A stretch of 64,000 bases of DNA. It comes from Bacillus sp. BA3 (GTDB lineage: Bacteria; Bacillota; Bacilli; Bacillales; DSM-1321). A program made the position numbers and the translations under genes. Shown here piece by piece: positions 26,099 to 36,077 of the stretch (position 1 is the stretch's first letter; every line of letters begins with the position of its first letter). Below the pieces are notes generated by a model that saw only the letters and a program-made list of their open reading frames with translations, was not told the origin of the DNA and ran no database searches. The stretch lies in assembly GCA_002835675.1 (NCBI GenBank), contig PIZR01000002.1, positions 572,427 through 636,426 of the forward strand, in the 5' to 3' direction.

Positions 26099-27337
26099 TT
26101 ATCTCTTCCCTGTTTTGCCTACTATATTAATCCTATAAACCCGGGATAAGAATATTGCTATAATTATTTGATAAGAGAAAAGTGAATAAGAAACCTGAAA
26201 AAAGCATAATATCAAAATACAAAGCATCATGCAAAACCAATAATACTTTTCAAGTTCTTGTTCCCATAAACCGCTTAACCTTTTCGTTATTTGAATAAGC
26301 GCTCGAGATAGCTCTGATATGATTGGAAAAAAATATAACATAAATCCTAAAAAACCTAAGCTTGCAAAAATTTCAACATATTCATTATGCGCATAAACCT
26401 GATCACTAGAATAATATACGAAATTTCCTAAACCAACTCCGATAATTGAGGTAATTCCAACATTAATTCCTTCTAGAATTAAATCGTTCCTTCCGGTTGC
26501 ACTAGCATCATTACCACTAAAAATCCCTGAAATATCCTCAATTCTATGTCCAATCAAATTATACAAAACGTCATTATTTAACATCAAATTATAAAACAAG
26601 TACGATCCCACACACACGACAACTATTTGAACAGAAAGTTTGAATGGGTTCTTATTTTTTTTCAATACCATTAGCAATGGAAACAAAACTAAAGTCACCA
26701 GTACTTTTCTTGAACCTGTTAATAAAATACCGCCAATTATACAAACTTCGCCAATTACAACTAACAACTTAAAGAACTTAGAACTGTTCAGACCACTTAT
26801 AAAGAATAAATATAGACCACAAGCAAAGGATATATATAGATTATAAGCAGTTGTATTTGGATGTTCTATGCCACCTAAACCCATTCTGCTCGAAGTTACG
26901 TGATTAGAATCGAGTGATAAAACATATTGAGGGTCAAAATTTATAAATAATGAAATACAAACTGTCAAACCTGCAATCCAAATGCAAAACAAGACATATT
27001 TTAGATCTTCTTTTGTTTTTATATTTACTGTGATTATATAAGAATACAGCGCAATTTTTAAAAAAATATTGAAAGAAGCAAGCGATTCGGCCGTATACGA
27101 AGAGAATAAAGAAACTATAAGAATAAATATGCTTAGTGTAAAGACCCATACTAGATGTTTATTTATATGAATTTTTCCATTTAAACCAATTAATGAAATA
27201 CCCAATCCAAGAAACGCCAACAACAACACATTCCAAAAAGGTAATTCATTCCACACCCTAACATGGTACATACCGATAATAAAAATCAGTAATATAATTT
27301 TATATAAAGCGTTTATTAAAGGAGTAATATTATTCAT
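26099..27337 (-). CDS. O-antigen polymerase/ligase-like protein (Wzy type)
   Basis: This 412-residue polytopic membrane protein has about 11 helices and the Wzy_C-type segment near residues 265-330. GNDASATGRNDLILEGINVG is followed by GVGLGNFVYYSS and AHNEYVEIFASLGFLGFML. It would polymerise the repeat units of the second polysaccharide. The start at ATG 27337 falls four bases after the preceding glycosyltransferase stop. Identity with the polymerase of the plus-strand cluster is low apart from the family motif, so the two probably act on different repeat units. Confidence 0.82.
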   Translation of the reverse strand: MNNITPLINALYKIILLIFIIGMYHVRVWNELPFWNVLLLAFLGLGISLIGLNGKIHINKHLVWVFTLSIFILIVSLFSSYTAESLASFNIFLKIALYSYIITVNIKTKEDLKYVLFCIWIAGLTVCISLFINFDPQYVLSLDSNHVTSSRMGLGGIEHPNTTAYNLYISFACGLYLFFISGLNSSKFFKLLVVIGEVCIIGGILLTGSRKVLVTLVLFPLLMVLKKNKNPFKLSVQIVVVCVGSYLFYNLMLNNDVLYNLIGHRIEDISGIFSGNDASATGRNDLILEGINVGITSIIGVGLGNFVYYSSDQVYAHNEYVEIFASLGFLGFMLYFFPIISELSRALIQITKRLSGLWEQELEKYYWFCMMLCILILCFFQVSYSLFSYQIIIAIFLSRVYRINIVGKTGKR

Positions 27338-27341
27338 AATC

Positions 27342-28412
27342 TCATTTACCTTTTCTAATTAACTTAAATGCCTCTATCCAACGTTGTGCAATTGTTTTCA
27401 AATTTAATTCGGCCCTGATCTCAATAGCCCCAGCACTCAATCTCTCCTGCAAATTATTATCATCAGCTACTCTGCACATTTCAGAGACAAAAGTTTTCAT
27501 ATCCCCTAGCTCTACAATAATGCCATTTTCATTGTTTTTTACCAAATCTTTTACGCCCCCACCCCCACAATTAGTTGCAACACATGGCAATCCCATCGAC
27601 ATCGCTTCAATAAGAGCATTTGGCATGCCCTCATGTCGAGAAGTTAATAGAAACATCTTTGCATTTTTAATATGCTCTTGCGGATTATTTACACGCCCAC
27701 ATAGAACAATTTTTCCTTCTAGCCCATGCTCAGTAATATAATTTTCATATTTTTGCTTATCTGGGCCATCTCCATAGATTTCTAGTACATATTCAGGGTG
27801 AGTTTTTATGAACTCTCGAAAACACTTAAACATAAACATATGGTCTTTTTGAGCATCATCTAGACGAGCTACAGTAACACATTTATTGTTTCTCTCTTCT
27901 ACACTCACGGGTTGTATGCTAAATTCTCGCACTGGATTTGGGATGACAACAGACGGCGCTTTTACAATTTTCTTAAAATACTCTTTCTGTGAATTGGTTT
28001 GCAGTATTATGCCATCGACCATACGATACATTAATTTTCTTTCTATCCTTAATATTTTATTTTCAGGATAGGTTAGCGGATCCATTCTAGCACATGCTAT
28101 CTTTTTTGTATTAACAAAGGGCAGAGCGCGCAGAACATGTATTGCATCAATAAATCCGAAACCAACAACTATATCATAGCTATTCTCTTTAACAATTTTC
28201 CGAAGCAATAAACTTCTTTTTATTTGCCTAATACCTTGAGGGCCATCTATTGCAATACTATGCATTTTAAAGTTAGTACTAGCTTCTTCTATTGTGGCTG
28301 TTAATATAACCTCAACTTCATGGCCTGACGAAATAAATTCTTGTATTAATGCATTAGCAACGTTTTCAGCCCCACTAAAAGTCATTCTCCAAATGACAAT
28401 TGCTATTTTCAT
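27342..28412 (-). CDS. glycosyltransferase family 4
   Basis: The 356-residue GT-B enzyme starts MKIAIVIWRMTFSGAENVAN, where SGAEN is the acceptor loop. It carries CVTVARLDDAQKDHMFMF at the start of the donor domain, LEIYGDGPDKQKYE, and the EX7E motif EGMPNALIEAMSMGLPC. It has strong similarity to glycosyltransferases of capsule and teichoic-acid-type clusters. AAGGTAAGGTG precedes the ATG. It probably adds one sugar to the lipid-linked oligosaccharide of the second cluster. Confidence 0.88.
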   Translation of the reverse strand: MKIAIVIWRMTFSGAENVANALIQEFISSGHEVEVILTATIEEASTNFKMHSIAIDGPQGIRQIKRSLLLRKIVKENSYDIVVGFGFIDAIHVLRALPFVNTKKIACARMDPLTYPENKILRIERKLMYRMVDGIILQTNSQKEYFKKIVKAPSVVIPNPVREFSIQPVSVEERNNKCVTVARLDDAQKDHMFMFKCFREFIKTHPEYVLEIYGDGPDKQKYENYITEHGLEGKIVLCGRVNNPQEHIKNAKMFLLTSRHEGMPNALIEAMSMGLPCVATNCGGGGVKDLVKNNENGIIVELGDMKTFVSEMCRVADDNNLQERLSAGAIEIRAELNLKTIAQRWIEAFKLIRKGK

Positions 28413-28427
28413 ATAAACACCTTACCT

Positions 28428-29528
28428 TTACATAAACATTTTTATTTGCTCTTCCCATGCAAATTTTTGTGCGTATTTCCTATTTTTTTCAAATACTGTC
28501 GCCGCATCTACACCTATAATTTCTACTGCTTTCAGAATTCCTTCCATTAATTCGCTTACTGATGAATCAACAAACATAATGTTCTCTTTGTACTCTTCAT
28601 ATCCATTAAACATTGTTGATATTATCACTCTTCCAGTTGCGATATACTCCAAAACCTTCGATGGAAAATTATTCTTATTTTGTAAATAATTCATATTTCT
28701 TGGATTTACCAAAATATCAGCAGATTGCAGTATTTCATAATATTCTTCTCTACTTACAAAACCTTTGAAAATAATCCTATTGTCTTTTTTAGTCGACTCA
28801 GTTAAATAAGGTGATAAATCTGATCCTTGACCTGAAATAATCAATCTTAATTTTGGATTTTTAACCTTCATAAAACTTTCAACCAATAAATCTACTCCTG
28901 TTACTTTTGATAGCAATCCAGTGTATACAATATTAATCGTATTCTTTAGAGTTGGAGGAGTAATATATTCAAACTTACTAAGGTCCAGGCAGCCATTAAC
29001 AACTATTTTTTCCTGATTAGATTTCAAATAAGCTTCCACACCATTTGAGAGCATAACTATTTTTTGATACTTAGGAAATTCTCTTTGCATTAATTGAGCA
29101 TAAAATTTCCGCAATAGAGAGCCCTGTTCAGCTACTGGCGTAAAATCAGCTATAACAGCTACAGCTTTTTTGTGATATTTAGTCGCCATCTTCCACAGGC
29201 CAAACCAAGGATACATCACATTATATACAATAATTATATCCGCCCATTTTATTTCCTGTTTCAATAATTTTCTATAGTCCAAAAACGCACCCAATGTTCC
29301 GTTCTGCGTAAACACTGGCTGTATATTCAACTTCTTGCATTCATTTGATAACTCATCGAGTGAAACATCATCTAACCCTACATTTATATACGATAATATC
29401 TTGACGTCATTATGCGCTTTTAATGCCTGTATTAAGTTATTTTGATATTGATTGCCCGCCGGGGATAAAAATTTCACTTTGCCCTCATACTGTGGCGGTA
29501 AACAGCTTCCACATAATAATATATTCAT
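28428..29528 (-). CDS. glycosyltransferase family 4
   Basis: This 366-residue GT-B protein has an N-terminal CGSCLPPQYEGKVKFLSPAG. A central YTGLLSKVTGVDLLVESF opens the donor domain. IISGQGSDLSPYL and NNFPSKVLEYIATGRVI follow, where the glutamate of the nucleotide-binding site is kept. It starts behind AGGAGG. The next gene upstream is 366 bases away, so this gene may head a sub-operon of glycosyltransferases and polymerase. The sugar specificity is unknown. Confidence 0.84.
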   Translation of the reverse strand: MNILLCGSCLPPQYEGKVKFLSPAGNQYQNNLIQALKAHNDVKILSYINVGLDDVSLDELSNECKKLNIQPVFTQNGTLGAFLDYRKLLKQEIKWADIIIVYNVMYPWFGLWKMATKYHKKAVAVIADFTPVAEQGSLLRKFYAQLMQREFPKYQKIVMLSNGVEAYLKSNQEKIVVNGCLDLSKFEYITPPTLKNTINIVYTGLLSKVTGVDLLVESFMKVKNPKLRLIISGQGSDLSPYLTESTKKDNRIIFKGFVSREEYYEILQSADILVNPRNMNYLQNKNNFPSKVLEYIATGRVIISTMFNGYEEYKENIMFVDSSVSELMEGILKAVEIIGVDAATVFEKNRKYAQKFAWEEQIKMFM

Positions 29529-29711
29529 TATTTCCTCCTGAGCCCTTCAAAAATATTGTAATGATTATGAGCCATAGCCATTTCCCAAATTGAATAACCT
29601 AGACTTCACAAGTATTCTATCTTCATTATTATCCATATGTTTGACAGCCCTATTAATACAGTTTACTAGTGCTTTTATAATTTTCAATGAGAATAATAGT
29701 CCTAACCATCG

Positions 29712-29737
29712 TCAAACATCGCTATACCGATGTTTGA
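29712..29737. repeat. perfect 10-bp inverted repeat in a 366-base gap
   Basis: TCAAACATCG at 29712-29721 and CGATGTTTGA at 29728-29737 enclose the loop CTATAC. It lies 184 bases upstream of the glycosyltransferase at 28428-29528. No T-run follows on the minus strand, so it looks more like an operator or an RNA hairpin than a terminator. I see nothing else in 29529-29894. Confidence 0.45.
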
Positions 29738-29894
29738 AAATTTGTCTACCACACAATTTCTTATTTCAAAATTTATCTATTTGACTTTTGAAAAGAGCAG
29801 TTAAATAGGAGAGCCTTTACATCATTGAAAAATCTAATCTATATGGCGACTGAATATAGTTTTGGATAAACTTTCATTAACTATTCCCTAATAA

Positions 29895-31037
29895 TCATAA
29901 TGAATCAAAAATCTTTCGATATCCTGTATTTTTAACTTTATTATTGCTATTCTCTACTGCATAAGCTAATGCCTTTTCTTCCACAACTTGGAACTCCTCT
30001 TGGTTCATAGCAGCATAGCTTTCAACAACCGCCACGAACTTTTCAACAGCAGACACCGGGTAAACATATCCAACACCATTCTGCTCTAAATCTTGCCAGG
30101 GAGTTTGGTCTGAGAGAACTACTCCGCAACCGGCAGATAGCGCCTCCTGAATGACATGGCCATAGTTTTCACCAATCGTTGGGAACAAAAATATATCATG
30201 CCTTTTTAGAGTTATTACCACTTGTTCCGACTCTACATTGCCAGCATAACTCCAAGTAACATTTGACGGTAGTTTTTTCAATTCATCTTGGCACTCTTCC
30301 CAGTATTCCCGAACATGAATCGGCCCATAAATTGTAAATTCAATCTCACTCTCCACATGCTGCAGTATCTGGATTGCGCCTATTAGGTTTTTGTATGGTG
30401 CTATCCTAGAAATCCAGACAACCTTGAGCTTGCCTTCTTCTTTGTTTTTTACAATTGGAGTGTCCTCAACTTTACGTGGAAGATCCTCTGCAATAAAGAA
30501 ATTGTCATGGGTTTTTATCTGCTGACTAATTTCTTGGATTTCCATTTCAGAAGTGGCTGACCAGTATATATTACTAAACATTCCAGTTAAATTAAAAATC
30601 GTAGTAAAGAACTTCTTTTTCTTATATTTCAGTTTAAATCCCATAGGAGAAAACAATCCCATAGATGCCACGACTACAGGTCTATTAATCAAACCCATAC
30701 GCTTTAACAATAACGTATTGATTGCATAATCATTAAAGCAACCACAGACATATATAAGGTCAGTTTGTTTAGCAAGCATCTTGATTGTTCTAAAAGTAAA
30801 TCCTTTCGGCGGTACATAATAAACCTGTGCGTTACCAACCTGATTCCAATCATTTAACTTTATGTTAGGATAAGGCTTTGAATCTCCATGGTCTCTGTCG
30901 CAGGTAAGAATCATAAAATTGTATTCTTTTCCAAGAAAATCAACAAGATTTTTGATTGACCTAACCGGGCCACCATCTTTATATCCTGGCAAAAACCTAC
31001 CCATTATAATCAAAATGTCTCTCTTGCCGTTCGTCAT
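29895..31037 (-). CDS. glycosyltransferase family 4
   Basis: The 380-residue GT-B enzyme begins RDILIIMGRFLPGYKDGGPV, the usual start of WbnK/WbpH-like transferases with a GGP acceptor loop. In the donor domain it carries VVWISRIAPYKNLIGAI and the EX7E motif ENYGHVIQEALSAGCGV. I chose ATG 31037 because AAGGAGAG lies before it. The frame is open to 31088 but has no ribosome binding site there. It is separated by about 400 bases from the next gene on each side. Confidence 0.86.
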   Translation of the reverse strand: MTNGKRDILIIMGRFLPGYKDGGPVRSIKNLVDFLGKEYNFMILTCDRDHGDSKPYPNIKLNDWNQVGNAQVYYVPPKGFTFRTIKMLAKQTDLIYVCGCFNDYAINTLLLKRMGLINRPVVVASMGLFSPMGFKLKYKKKKFFTTIFNLTGMFSNIYWSATSEMEIQEISQQIKTHDNFFIAEDLPRKVEDTPIVKNKEEGKLKVVWISRIAPYKNLIGAIQILQHVESEIEFTIYGPIHVREYWEECQDELKKLPSNVTWSYAGNVESEQVVITLKRHDIFLFPTIGENYGHVIQEALSAGCGVVLSDQTPWQDLEQNGVGYVYPVSAVEKFVAVVESYAAMNQEEFQVVEEKALAYAVENSNNKVKNTGYRKIFDSL

Positions 31038-31442
31038 GGTTTCTCTCCTTCCTTCTGGTAAATCACTAACTTTCAAATCCTCTTGCATAAGGCTTCATTT
31101 TCCACCAGTAAACACACCATTGTTTAAAATTTCTGCTTAACTGTCATTTAGTAATTCAAGACTTAACTATTGCAATACCCATTTTTTAATTGCTGAAAGA
31201 AATTCAGTCTAGTTTGCAATTTCCCTGAACTTCCCTATTCAATTCCTTTCGTCTAAATCTGCTCTAAGCTGTCAACGTAAATAACAATCTTTACATTCCA
31301 AAAAAAACTCAATATAATTCCCACTTTATTCTTCTTTTTCTATTTAAAGGATTAATACTGTATAAAATCTACTCAGTACTTTCATTTCCATGGAACTCAA
31401 AATACCAGAATAATCTCGGCTGGATTACCCTTTTCTTCTGTA
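31038..31442. other. 405-base gap without a recognisable gene
   Basis: The stretch is AT-rich. No frame with a ribosome binding site, no strong hairpin with a T-run and no known RNA motif is visible. It may hold a promoter for the glycosyltransferase downstream at 29895-31037. Confidence 0.4.
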
Positions 31443-32354
31443 CTACTTCAAATCTTCTGGATTCTTATTTACAAGACCGGTCTGTTCCATTTCAAACAAC
31501 TTTGCATCAACTAGAAATCTATACCAGTATCCCTGAAGGAAGTGAAAGATTAATCCCTGCTTTCCATCAAGGAAACCGAGTTTGAAAAAGTACCTATAGA
31601 CGAAATACCAGTGTGCTCGTATCATTAAAGGAGTTTTATAGTAAACAATGTACTTTAACCATTTTTTTCGTTCTGTATTTGTGCCAAATAATTTAGGCAC
31701 TACATTCTCATTTTGATCAATTTGTTCTTTATAAACGGAATTATTGGCCCCCACCATTGCTAATTTCTTATTCTTATAATCACTAACTTCTAAATTAGAG
31801 TACCAATTATGTTTTCCAATCCACCATTCCAATGTTTTCGTATTGTTATCTATAAAATCATGTTTGAAACGGATTCTGCTTCCTTCTTTCAAAACCATAT
31901 GCTCATCCATAATAGCGTGTTCAAACTCCGCTTTTCCATTTCGGAATATGCGAAGATGGATTTCAGGATACTTTCCACCATGTTTAATCCAGCGGCCCAT
32001 AAAATACAATCGACGTTTTAACTCTATCCCTACAATAGATTGATCAAGTTGTGGCAGTCTCTCATTTATTTCCGTTGCCAACTCTGGTGTCAGCTCTTCG
32101 TCTGCATCTATACTCATAACCCACTCTGTTCTAATATCCGTATTCTCGAGGCCCCAGTTTTTCTGGGCAGCATGAGTTGTAAAAGGATTCTGATATAAAT
32201 CAACACCTAACGAAGCAGCTATATCCAGCGTTGAATCAGTGCTGTAACTATCAATTAGTACAAACCTCTTTGCAATGCCACGAAATGAATCTATGCACTT
32301 TTTTAAATTTTTTTCTTCATTCATTGTAAGAATAACAACCGTTAAATCTACCAT
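31443..32354 (-). CDS. glycosyltransferase family 2 (WaaE/KdtX-like)
   Basis: This 303-residue GT-A enzyme starts DLTVVILTMNEEKNLKKCI. It has VLIDSYSTDSTLDIA and the DxD-type VMSIDADEELTPEL near residue 80. It then has the GRWIKHGGKYPEIHLRIFR and AEFEHAIMDEHM segments typical of the WaaE/KdtX group, which includes beta-glucosyltransferases of lipopolysaccharide cores and of capsules. A soluble cytoplasmic enzyme is expected. Its ribosome binding site (GAAGTGGG) is moderate, and gaps of about 350-400 bases surround it. Confidence 0.86.
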   Translation of the reverse strand: MVDLTVVILTMNEEKNLKKCIDSFRGIAKRFVLIDSYSTDSTLDIAASLGVDLYQNPFTTHAAQKNWGLENTDIRTEWVMSIDADEELTPELATEINERLPQLDQSIVGIELKRRLYFMGRWIKHGGKYPEIHLRIFRNGKAEFEHAIMDEHMVLKEGSRIRFKHDFIDNNTKTLEWWIGKHNWYSNLEVSDYKNKKLAMVGANNSVYKEQIDQNENVVPKLFGTNTERKKWLKYIVYYKTPLMIRAHWYFVYRYFFKLGFLDGKQGLIFHFLQGYWYRFLVDAKLFEMEQTGLVNKNPEDLK

Positions 32355-32701
32355 TTATACCCACTTCACATTCAAATTAAATTATTCCTACTCACTACTT
32401 CTTGTAATCAATACCATATGGAAAACTAACACAGTTGATAGATTGATAATAATCAATAAGGGAAGCAAATATTTTTCCATATTTATAATTTTTACTGATA
32501 TGAACTAATAATCCATAATCTTAACAACAAGAAAATAAGTCCCCTTCTTTCTTGCCAAATTCTATGAATTTCACATCAGTTTCACCCCATCAGGTAACAC
32601 ATCATACAAGTGAAATTGTTGCTCTCAAAACCTTTGGTTCCTGCTCATAATTTCAATGTTTTGTATTATAAAAGTCCTTTATTTTTTGTCAATTACTAAG
32701 G
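32355..32701. other. 347-base gap without a recognisable gene
   Basis: The plus strand has a short open frame, but no ribosome binding site and no coding character. I see no terminator-like hairpin followed by a T-run for the acetyltransferase, whose stop lies at 32702. A promoter for the family 2 glycosyltransferase may be here. Confidence 0.35.
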
Positions 32702-33253
32702 CTATAGTTTTTTAATCACTCTAGCAGGATTTCCAGCGATTACACAGTTTTCTTCGAATTTACCGCTGACAACTGCCCCAGCTCCAACTACACACCCATC
32801 CCCTAGTATTGTTCCCTTCAAAATCAAGGTATTACATCCAATAAAACAGTTCTTACCTATCACAATCGGTCTTGTTGCAATTTTTTCTTTTATATCAGCA
32901 TTTCTGGCTTCAATCTCAAGTGGATGAAAGTCGTTATCTAAAATCTTTGAGTTTCCTCCAATATCAGTATTCTCACCTATGGTGATAGATTTTCTGGCAT
33001 AAATCGTTGCACCAGAAATACCCACATTATTTCCAATACTAATTTCAGCCTCGGGTGTCCTTGTGACAATGATAGTACGCTGATACAATCCTACCAGATT
33101 AGATAAGTACGAGGACTTAATCGTTACATTATCGCCGATAGTGAGCTTTGCTCCAGATTTATTGAAGATAACCGGAACACCTTTTAACAATAAATTCTTC
33201 CCGAATTTAACTTTCGTTGCTTTCATCAATATCTTAAACCAATTACTATTCAT
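32702..33253 (-). CDS. acyltransferase with left-handed beta-helix (hexapeptide repeats)
   Basis: The 183-residue protein is built from hexapeptide repeats of the LbetaH fold, with residues such as ISIGNNVGISGATIYA, SITIGENTDIGGNSKIL and PIVIGKNCFIGCNTLILKG. The DFHPLE segment, holding the conserved catalytic histidine of the WbbJ/LacA/CatB group, is near residue 110. It would transfer an acetyl group from acetyl-CoA to a sugar of the repeat unit in the cytoplasm. It is 14 bases downstream of the WbuB-like glycosyltransferase and probably co-transcribed with it. Confidence 0.87.
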   Translation of the reverse strand: MNSNWFKILMKATKVKFGKNLLLKGVPVIFNKSGAKLTIGDNVTIKSSYLSNLVGLYQRTIIVTRTPEAEISIGNNVGISGATIYARKSITIGENTDIGGNSKILDNDFHPLEIEARNADIKEKIATRPIVIGKNCFIGCNTLILKGTILGDGCVVGAGAVVSGKFEENCVIAGNPARVIKKL

Positions 33254-33267
33254 GTTTAAACCTCGCC

Positions 33268-34533
33268 TTAGCAGGATAAAATCTCCTCAATATACTTCTT
33301 TATAGATACATCCTTCGTCAAATTCTTAACCAAATAGGTTCTTCCCCGTTCACTCATTTCAGAAAGCGTGGATGTTCCTTTCTCATTCAGTAATCTTTCA
33401 ATCATTGCTTCAACCTCATAGTAATTGCCCGGTTCAGTCACATAGCCGCACTTTGTTTCTTCAATAATCAAGCCCGCTTCTGAACCTACCTCCAGTACAC
33501 CAAGTATCGGTTTTCCTGCCGCAATGATTCCATAGAGCTTACTTGGAACGGATACACCCTTGATGCCTTTTGCATTTAGGCACCAATGAACATCACCGGC
33601 ATTCAGGCTATAGACAAGATCAGATTTATCCTGATAAGGTATGAAAGTTACATTATTTAGAGAGTATTCATCCTTATAGAGAACAAGTTTATTACGTATA
33701 GAACCTTCACCTACAAATACGAAAGCTACATCTGCCCTATCCTTAAATTTCCTAATGATAGGCATTATATTCTCAAGGTCATAATAAAGACCAAGATTGC
33801 CTGAATACATAATAATAAACTTATTTTCTAAACCATATTTCCTTTTAAAAGCTACTACTTTTTTATTATCGGCAGGCAGAGGATAAATTTCTTTCTCATC
33901 AATCCAGTTATTGATGAACACATGATTCGGTAGTGTCTTACCTTTAAATCTCTCTTTTAGGGTATCAACCATATCACGACCAACAACAACTACCTTATCT
34001 GCTCGTTTACAGCTAAATTTATCAAACCACATCATCGCTTTCAGTATCAGCTTATTCTTGCTATATCCAACAGCGATAGTCTGCTCCGGATTAAAGTCTT
34101 GAATATTGTATATGAATTTTGCGTTTTTCATCCATTTACCCCAAACACCTATTAACCCTCCAAGAATAGGTGGCTGAGAAATGGAATATACATAATCCAT
34201 TTTTCCAACCTTAAATGTGGCCAACATAGCACCAAAGAAGTATCCCAGGATGTTTTTAATTCTGCTGATTTTATTACCCTTAGAAAATTCTGATACACGG
34301 ATTCGGAGAATCTTTACTCCGTTTATTTCTTCTTCATAAAACATTTTTGTCCTATACTCGGTAGCAACCTTGCCAGTATAGGAAGGAACAACACAAATTA
34401 CTGTTATATCAAATTCCTTAATCATTCCTTCTGCAAGTTCTTTTAGTAACTGACCTGTTGAAGCCACATCCGGAATATAATAGTGGGCATATATTAAAAG
34501 TTTTTTCTTTTCAGTTTTCCTCTTTTCAATCAT
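33268..34533 (-). CDS. glycosyltransferase family 4 (WbuB-like)
   Basis: This 421-residue GT-B enzyme has an N-terminal LLIYAHYYIPDVASTGQLLK, the acceptor loop typical of WbuB-like transferases. VYSISQPPILGGLIG and IYNIQDFNPEQTIAVGY are also present, and the latter is characteristic of the WbuB group that uses L-fucosamine or related donors. The donor domain includes MYSGNLGLYYDLENIM and GVSVPSKLYGIIAAGKPIL. The presence of fcl and gmd upstream fits a deoxyhexose donor, though this is an inference. It is first in its sub-operon after the terminator at 34910-34949. Confidence 0.85.
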   Translation of the reverse strand: MIEKRKTEKKKLLIYAHYYIPDVASTGQLLKELAEGMIKEFDITVICVVPSYTGKVATEYRTKMFYEEEINGVKILRIRVSEFSKGNKISRIKNILGYFFGAMLATFKVGKMDYVYSISQPPILGGLIGVWGKWMKNAKFIYNIQDFNPEQTIAVGYSKNKLILKAMMWFDKFSCKRADKVVVVGRDMVDTLKERFKGKTLPNHVFINNWIDEKEIYPLPADNKKVVAFKRKYGLENKFIIMYSGNLGLYYDLENIMPIIRKFKDRADVAFVFVGEGSIRNKLVLYKDEYSLNNVTFIPYQDKSDLVYSLNAGDVHWCLNAKGIKGVSVPSKLYGIIAAGKPILGVLEVGSEAGLIIEETKCGYVTEPGNYYEVEAMIERLLNEKGTSTLSEMSERGRTYLVKNLTKDVSIKKYIEEILSC

Positions 34534-34909
34534 GTAGTATCTCTTCCCAATCCGTTGAGGCTACACGAATATGCAACGGTGTACAGACAAATTGCATCAG
34601 CCTCTATTTATTTGTCTTTAGTTAATTTTTTTTATTTAAAAGGAACGTTTGAAGACCTTATCTATAATTTTTTTTAATTCATCGCTGTATATCTTTCTCT
34701 CACTTTTCAATTAGTCTAAGTTCATTAAATGGATAGTATATATTTTCACTAATAAACCTAATCTAATCCCTCTATACCTGGTAATGTATCTCTCTATATT
34801 TTTCATCTATAATATTATAATTTTTCTTATATACAGACACACACTCTAATAAGGAATCATTCCATTTATGGTAGGATTTAAACTTCTTTGTATTTAATAA
34901 AGGAACTAA

Positions 34910-34949
34910 AAAAATAAAACAGAAATGAACATAAATTATGTCATTTCTG
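34910..34949 (-). terminator. intrinsic terminator after gmd
   Basis: On the minus strand CAGAAATGA and TCATTTCTG-type arms with an inner CAT/ATG pairing form a long hairpin, followed by TTTTATTTTTTT. It starts nine bases after the gmd stop and would separate the ywqC-to-gmd transcript from the glycosyltransferase genes downstream. The remaining 375 bases of the 34534-34957 gap are AT-rich with no visible gene. They must hold the next promoter if the terminator is efficient. Confidence 0.75.
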
Positions 34950-34957
34950 ATTTTTGC

Positions 34958-36037
34958 TTAATCAAACATTTTCTTAATACTATTTTCTTTTGAAACTTTC
35001 TCTAGATCGTGAGTCACCATAATCTTTACTAATTCTTCAAATGAAGTTTGTGTTGGATTCCACCCAAGTAATGTTTTTGCTTTTGTTGGATCCCCTAATA
35101 ATTGATCTACTTCAGCAGGGCGGAAGAATTTAGGATCAATTTCAACGATTACTTCTCCTGTTTCTTTGTTAATCCCTTTCTCTTCTAAACCATTTCCAGC
35201 CCATTCAATTTCAATACCTGTATGTTTAAATGCTAATTCTACAAATTCTCGTACAGTATGCATTTCACCAGTTGCAATTACAAAGTCTTCTGGTTTATCG
35301 TGTTGAAGAATCAGCCACATACACTCAACATAATCTTTTGCGTAACCCCAATCACGTAATGAATCTAAATTACCTAAAGTTAGCTTCTCTTGTTTGCCTT
35401 GAGCTATACGAGCAGCAGCTAATGTAATTTTACGAGTTACAAAAGTTTCACCACGACGTTCTGATTCATGGTTAAATAAGATCCCGTTTACAGCAAACAT
35501 GTTGTAAGACTCACGGTAATTCTTAGTAATCCAGAAACCATAAATTTTTGCTACACCATATGGAGAGCGTGGATAAAATGGTGTTGTTTCCTTTTGTGGT
35601 ACTTCTTGAACTTTACCAAATAGTTCAGATGTCGAAGCTTGGTAAATTCTAGTCTTTTCTGTTAATCCTAATATCCGTACTGCTTCTAAAATCCTTAGTG
35701 TCCCTACTGCATCAACATCCGCTGTAAACTCGGGCATTTCAAATGAAACACGAACATGTGATTGTGCAGCTAAATTATATATTTCATCAGGTTGGATTTC
35801 ACTAATTAAACGGATTACATTCGATGTATCAGTAATATCTCCATAGTGTAAATGAAAGTTCTCATTATTTCGTAGCGCTTCTGCCTCATCAGTAGTAAAA
35901 ATATCCTCTAAGCGCTCTTGATTATAGGAAGAACTACGACGTATAATACCATGTACTTCATAACCCTTTTCTAATAAAAACTCCGATAAGTAAGAACCAT
36001 CTTGTCCTGTTACACCTGTTATTAATGCTTTTTTCAT
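34958..36037 (-). CDS. gmd: GDP-mannose 4,6-dehydratase
   Basis: This 359-residue enzyme of the short-chain dehydrogenase family has the NADP-binding [35 protein letters not shown] and the catalytic [29 protein letters not shown] is diagnostic for Gmd. It converts GDP-mannose to GDP-4-keto-6-deoxymannose, which Fcl reduces to GDP-L-fucose. ATG 36037 lies about ten bases after GGAGGG. The frame extends to 36055, but the added residues are not part of the family. Confidence 0.95.
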   Translation of the reverse strand: MKKALITGVTGQDGSYLSEFLLEKGYEVHGIIRRSSSYNQERLEDIFTTDEAEALRNNENFHLHYGDITDTSNVIRLISEIQPDEIYNLAAQSHVRVSFEMPEFTADVDAVGTLRILEAVRILGLTEKTRIYQASTSELFGKVQEVPQKETTPFYPRSPYGVAKIYGFWITKNYRESYNMFAVNGILFNHESERRGETFVTRKITLAAARIAQGKQEKLTLGNLDSLRDWGYAKDYVECMWLILQHDKPEDFVIATGEMHTVREFVELAFKHTGIEIEWAGNGLEEKGINKETGEVIVEIDPKFFRPAEVDQLLGDPTKAKTLLGWNPTQTSFEELVKIMVTHDLEKVSKENSIKKMFD

Positions 36038-36077
36038 TGTCCTTGTGCCCTCCAAAAATTATGTTAGTTTTTATTAA

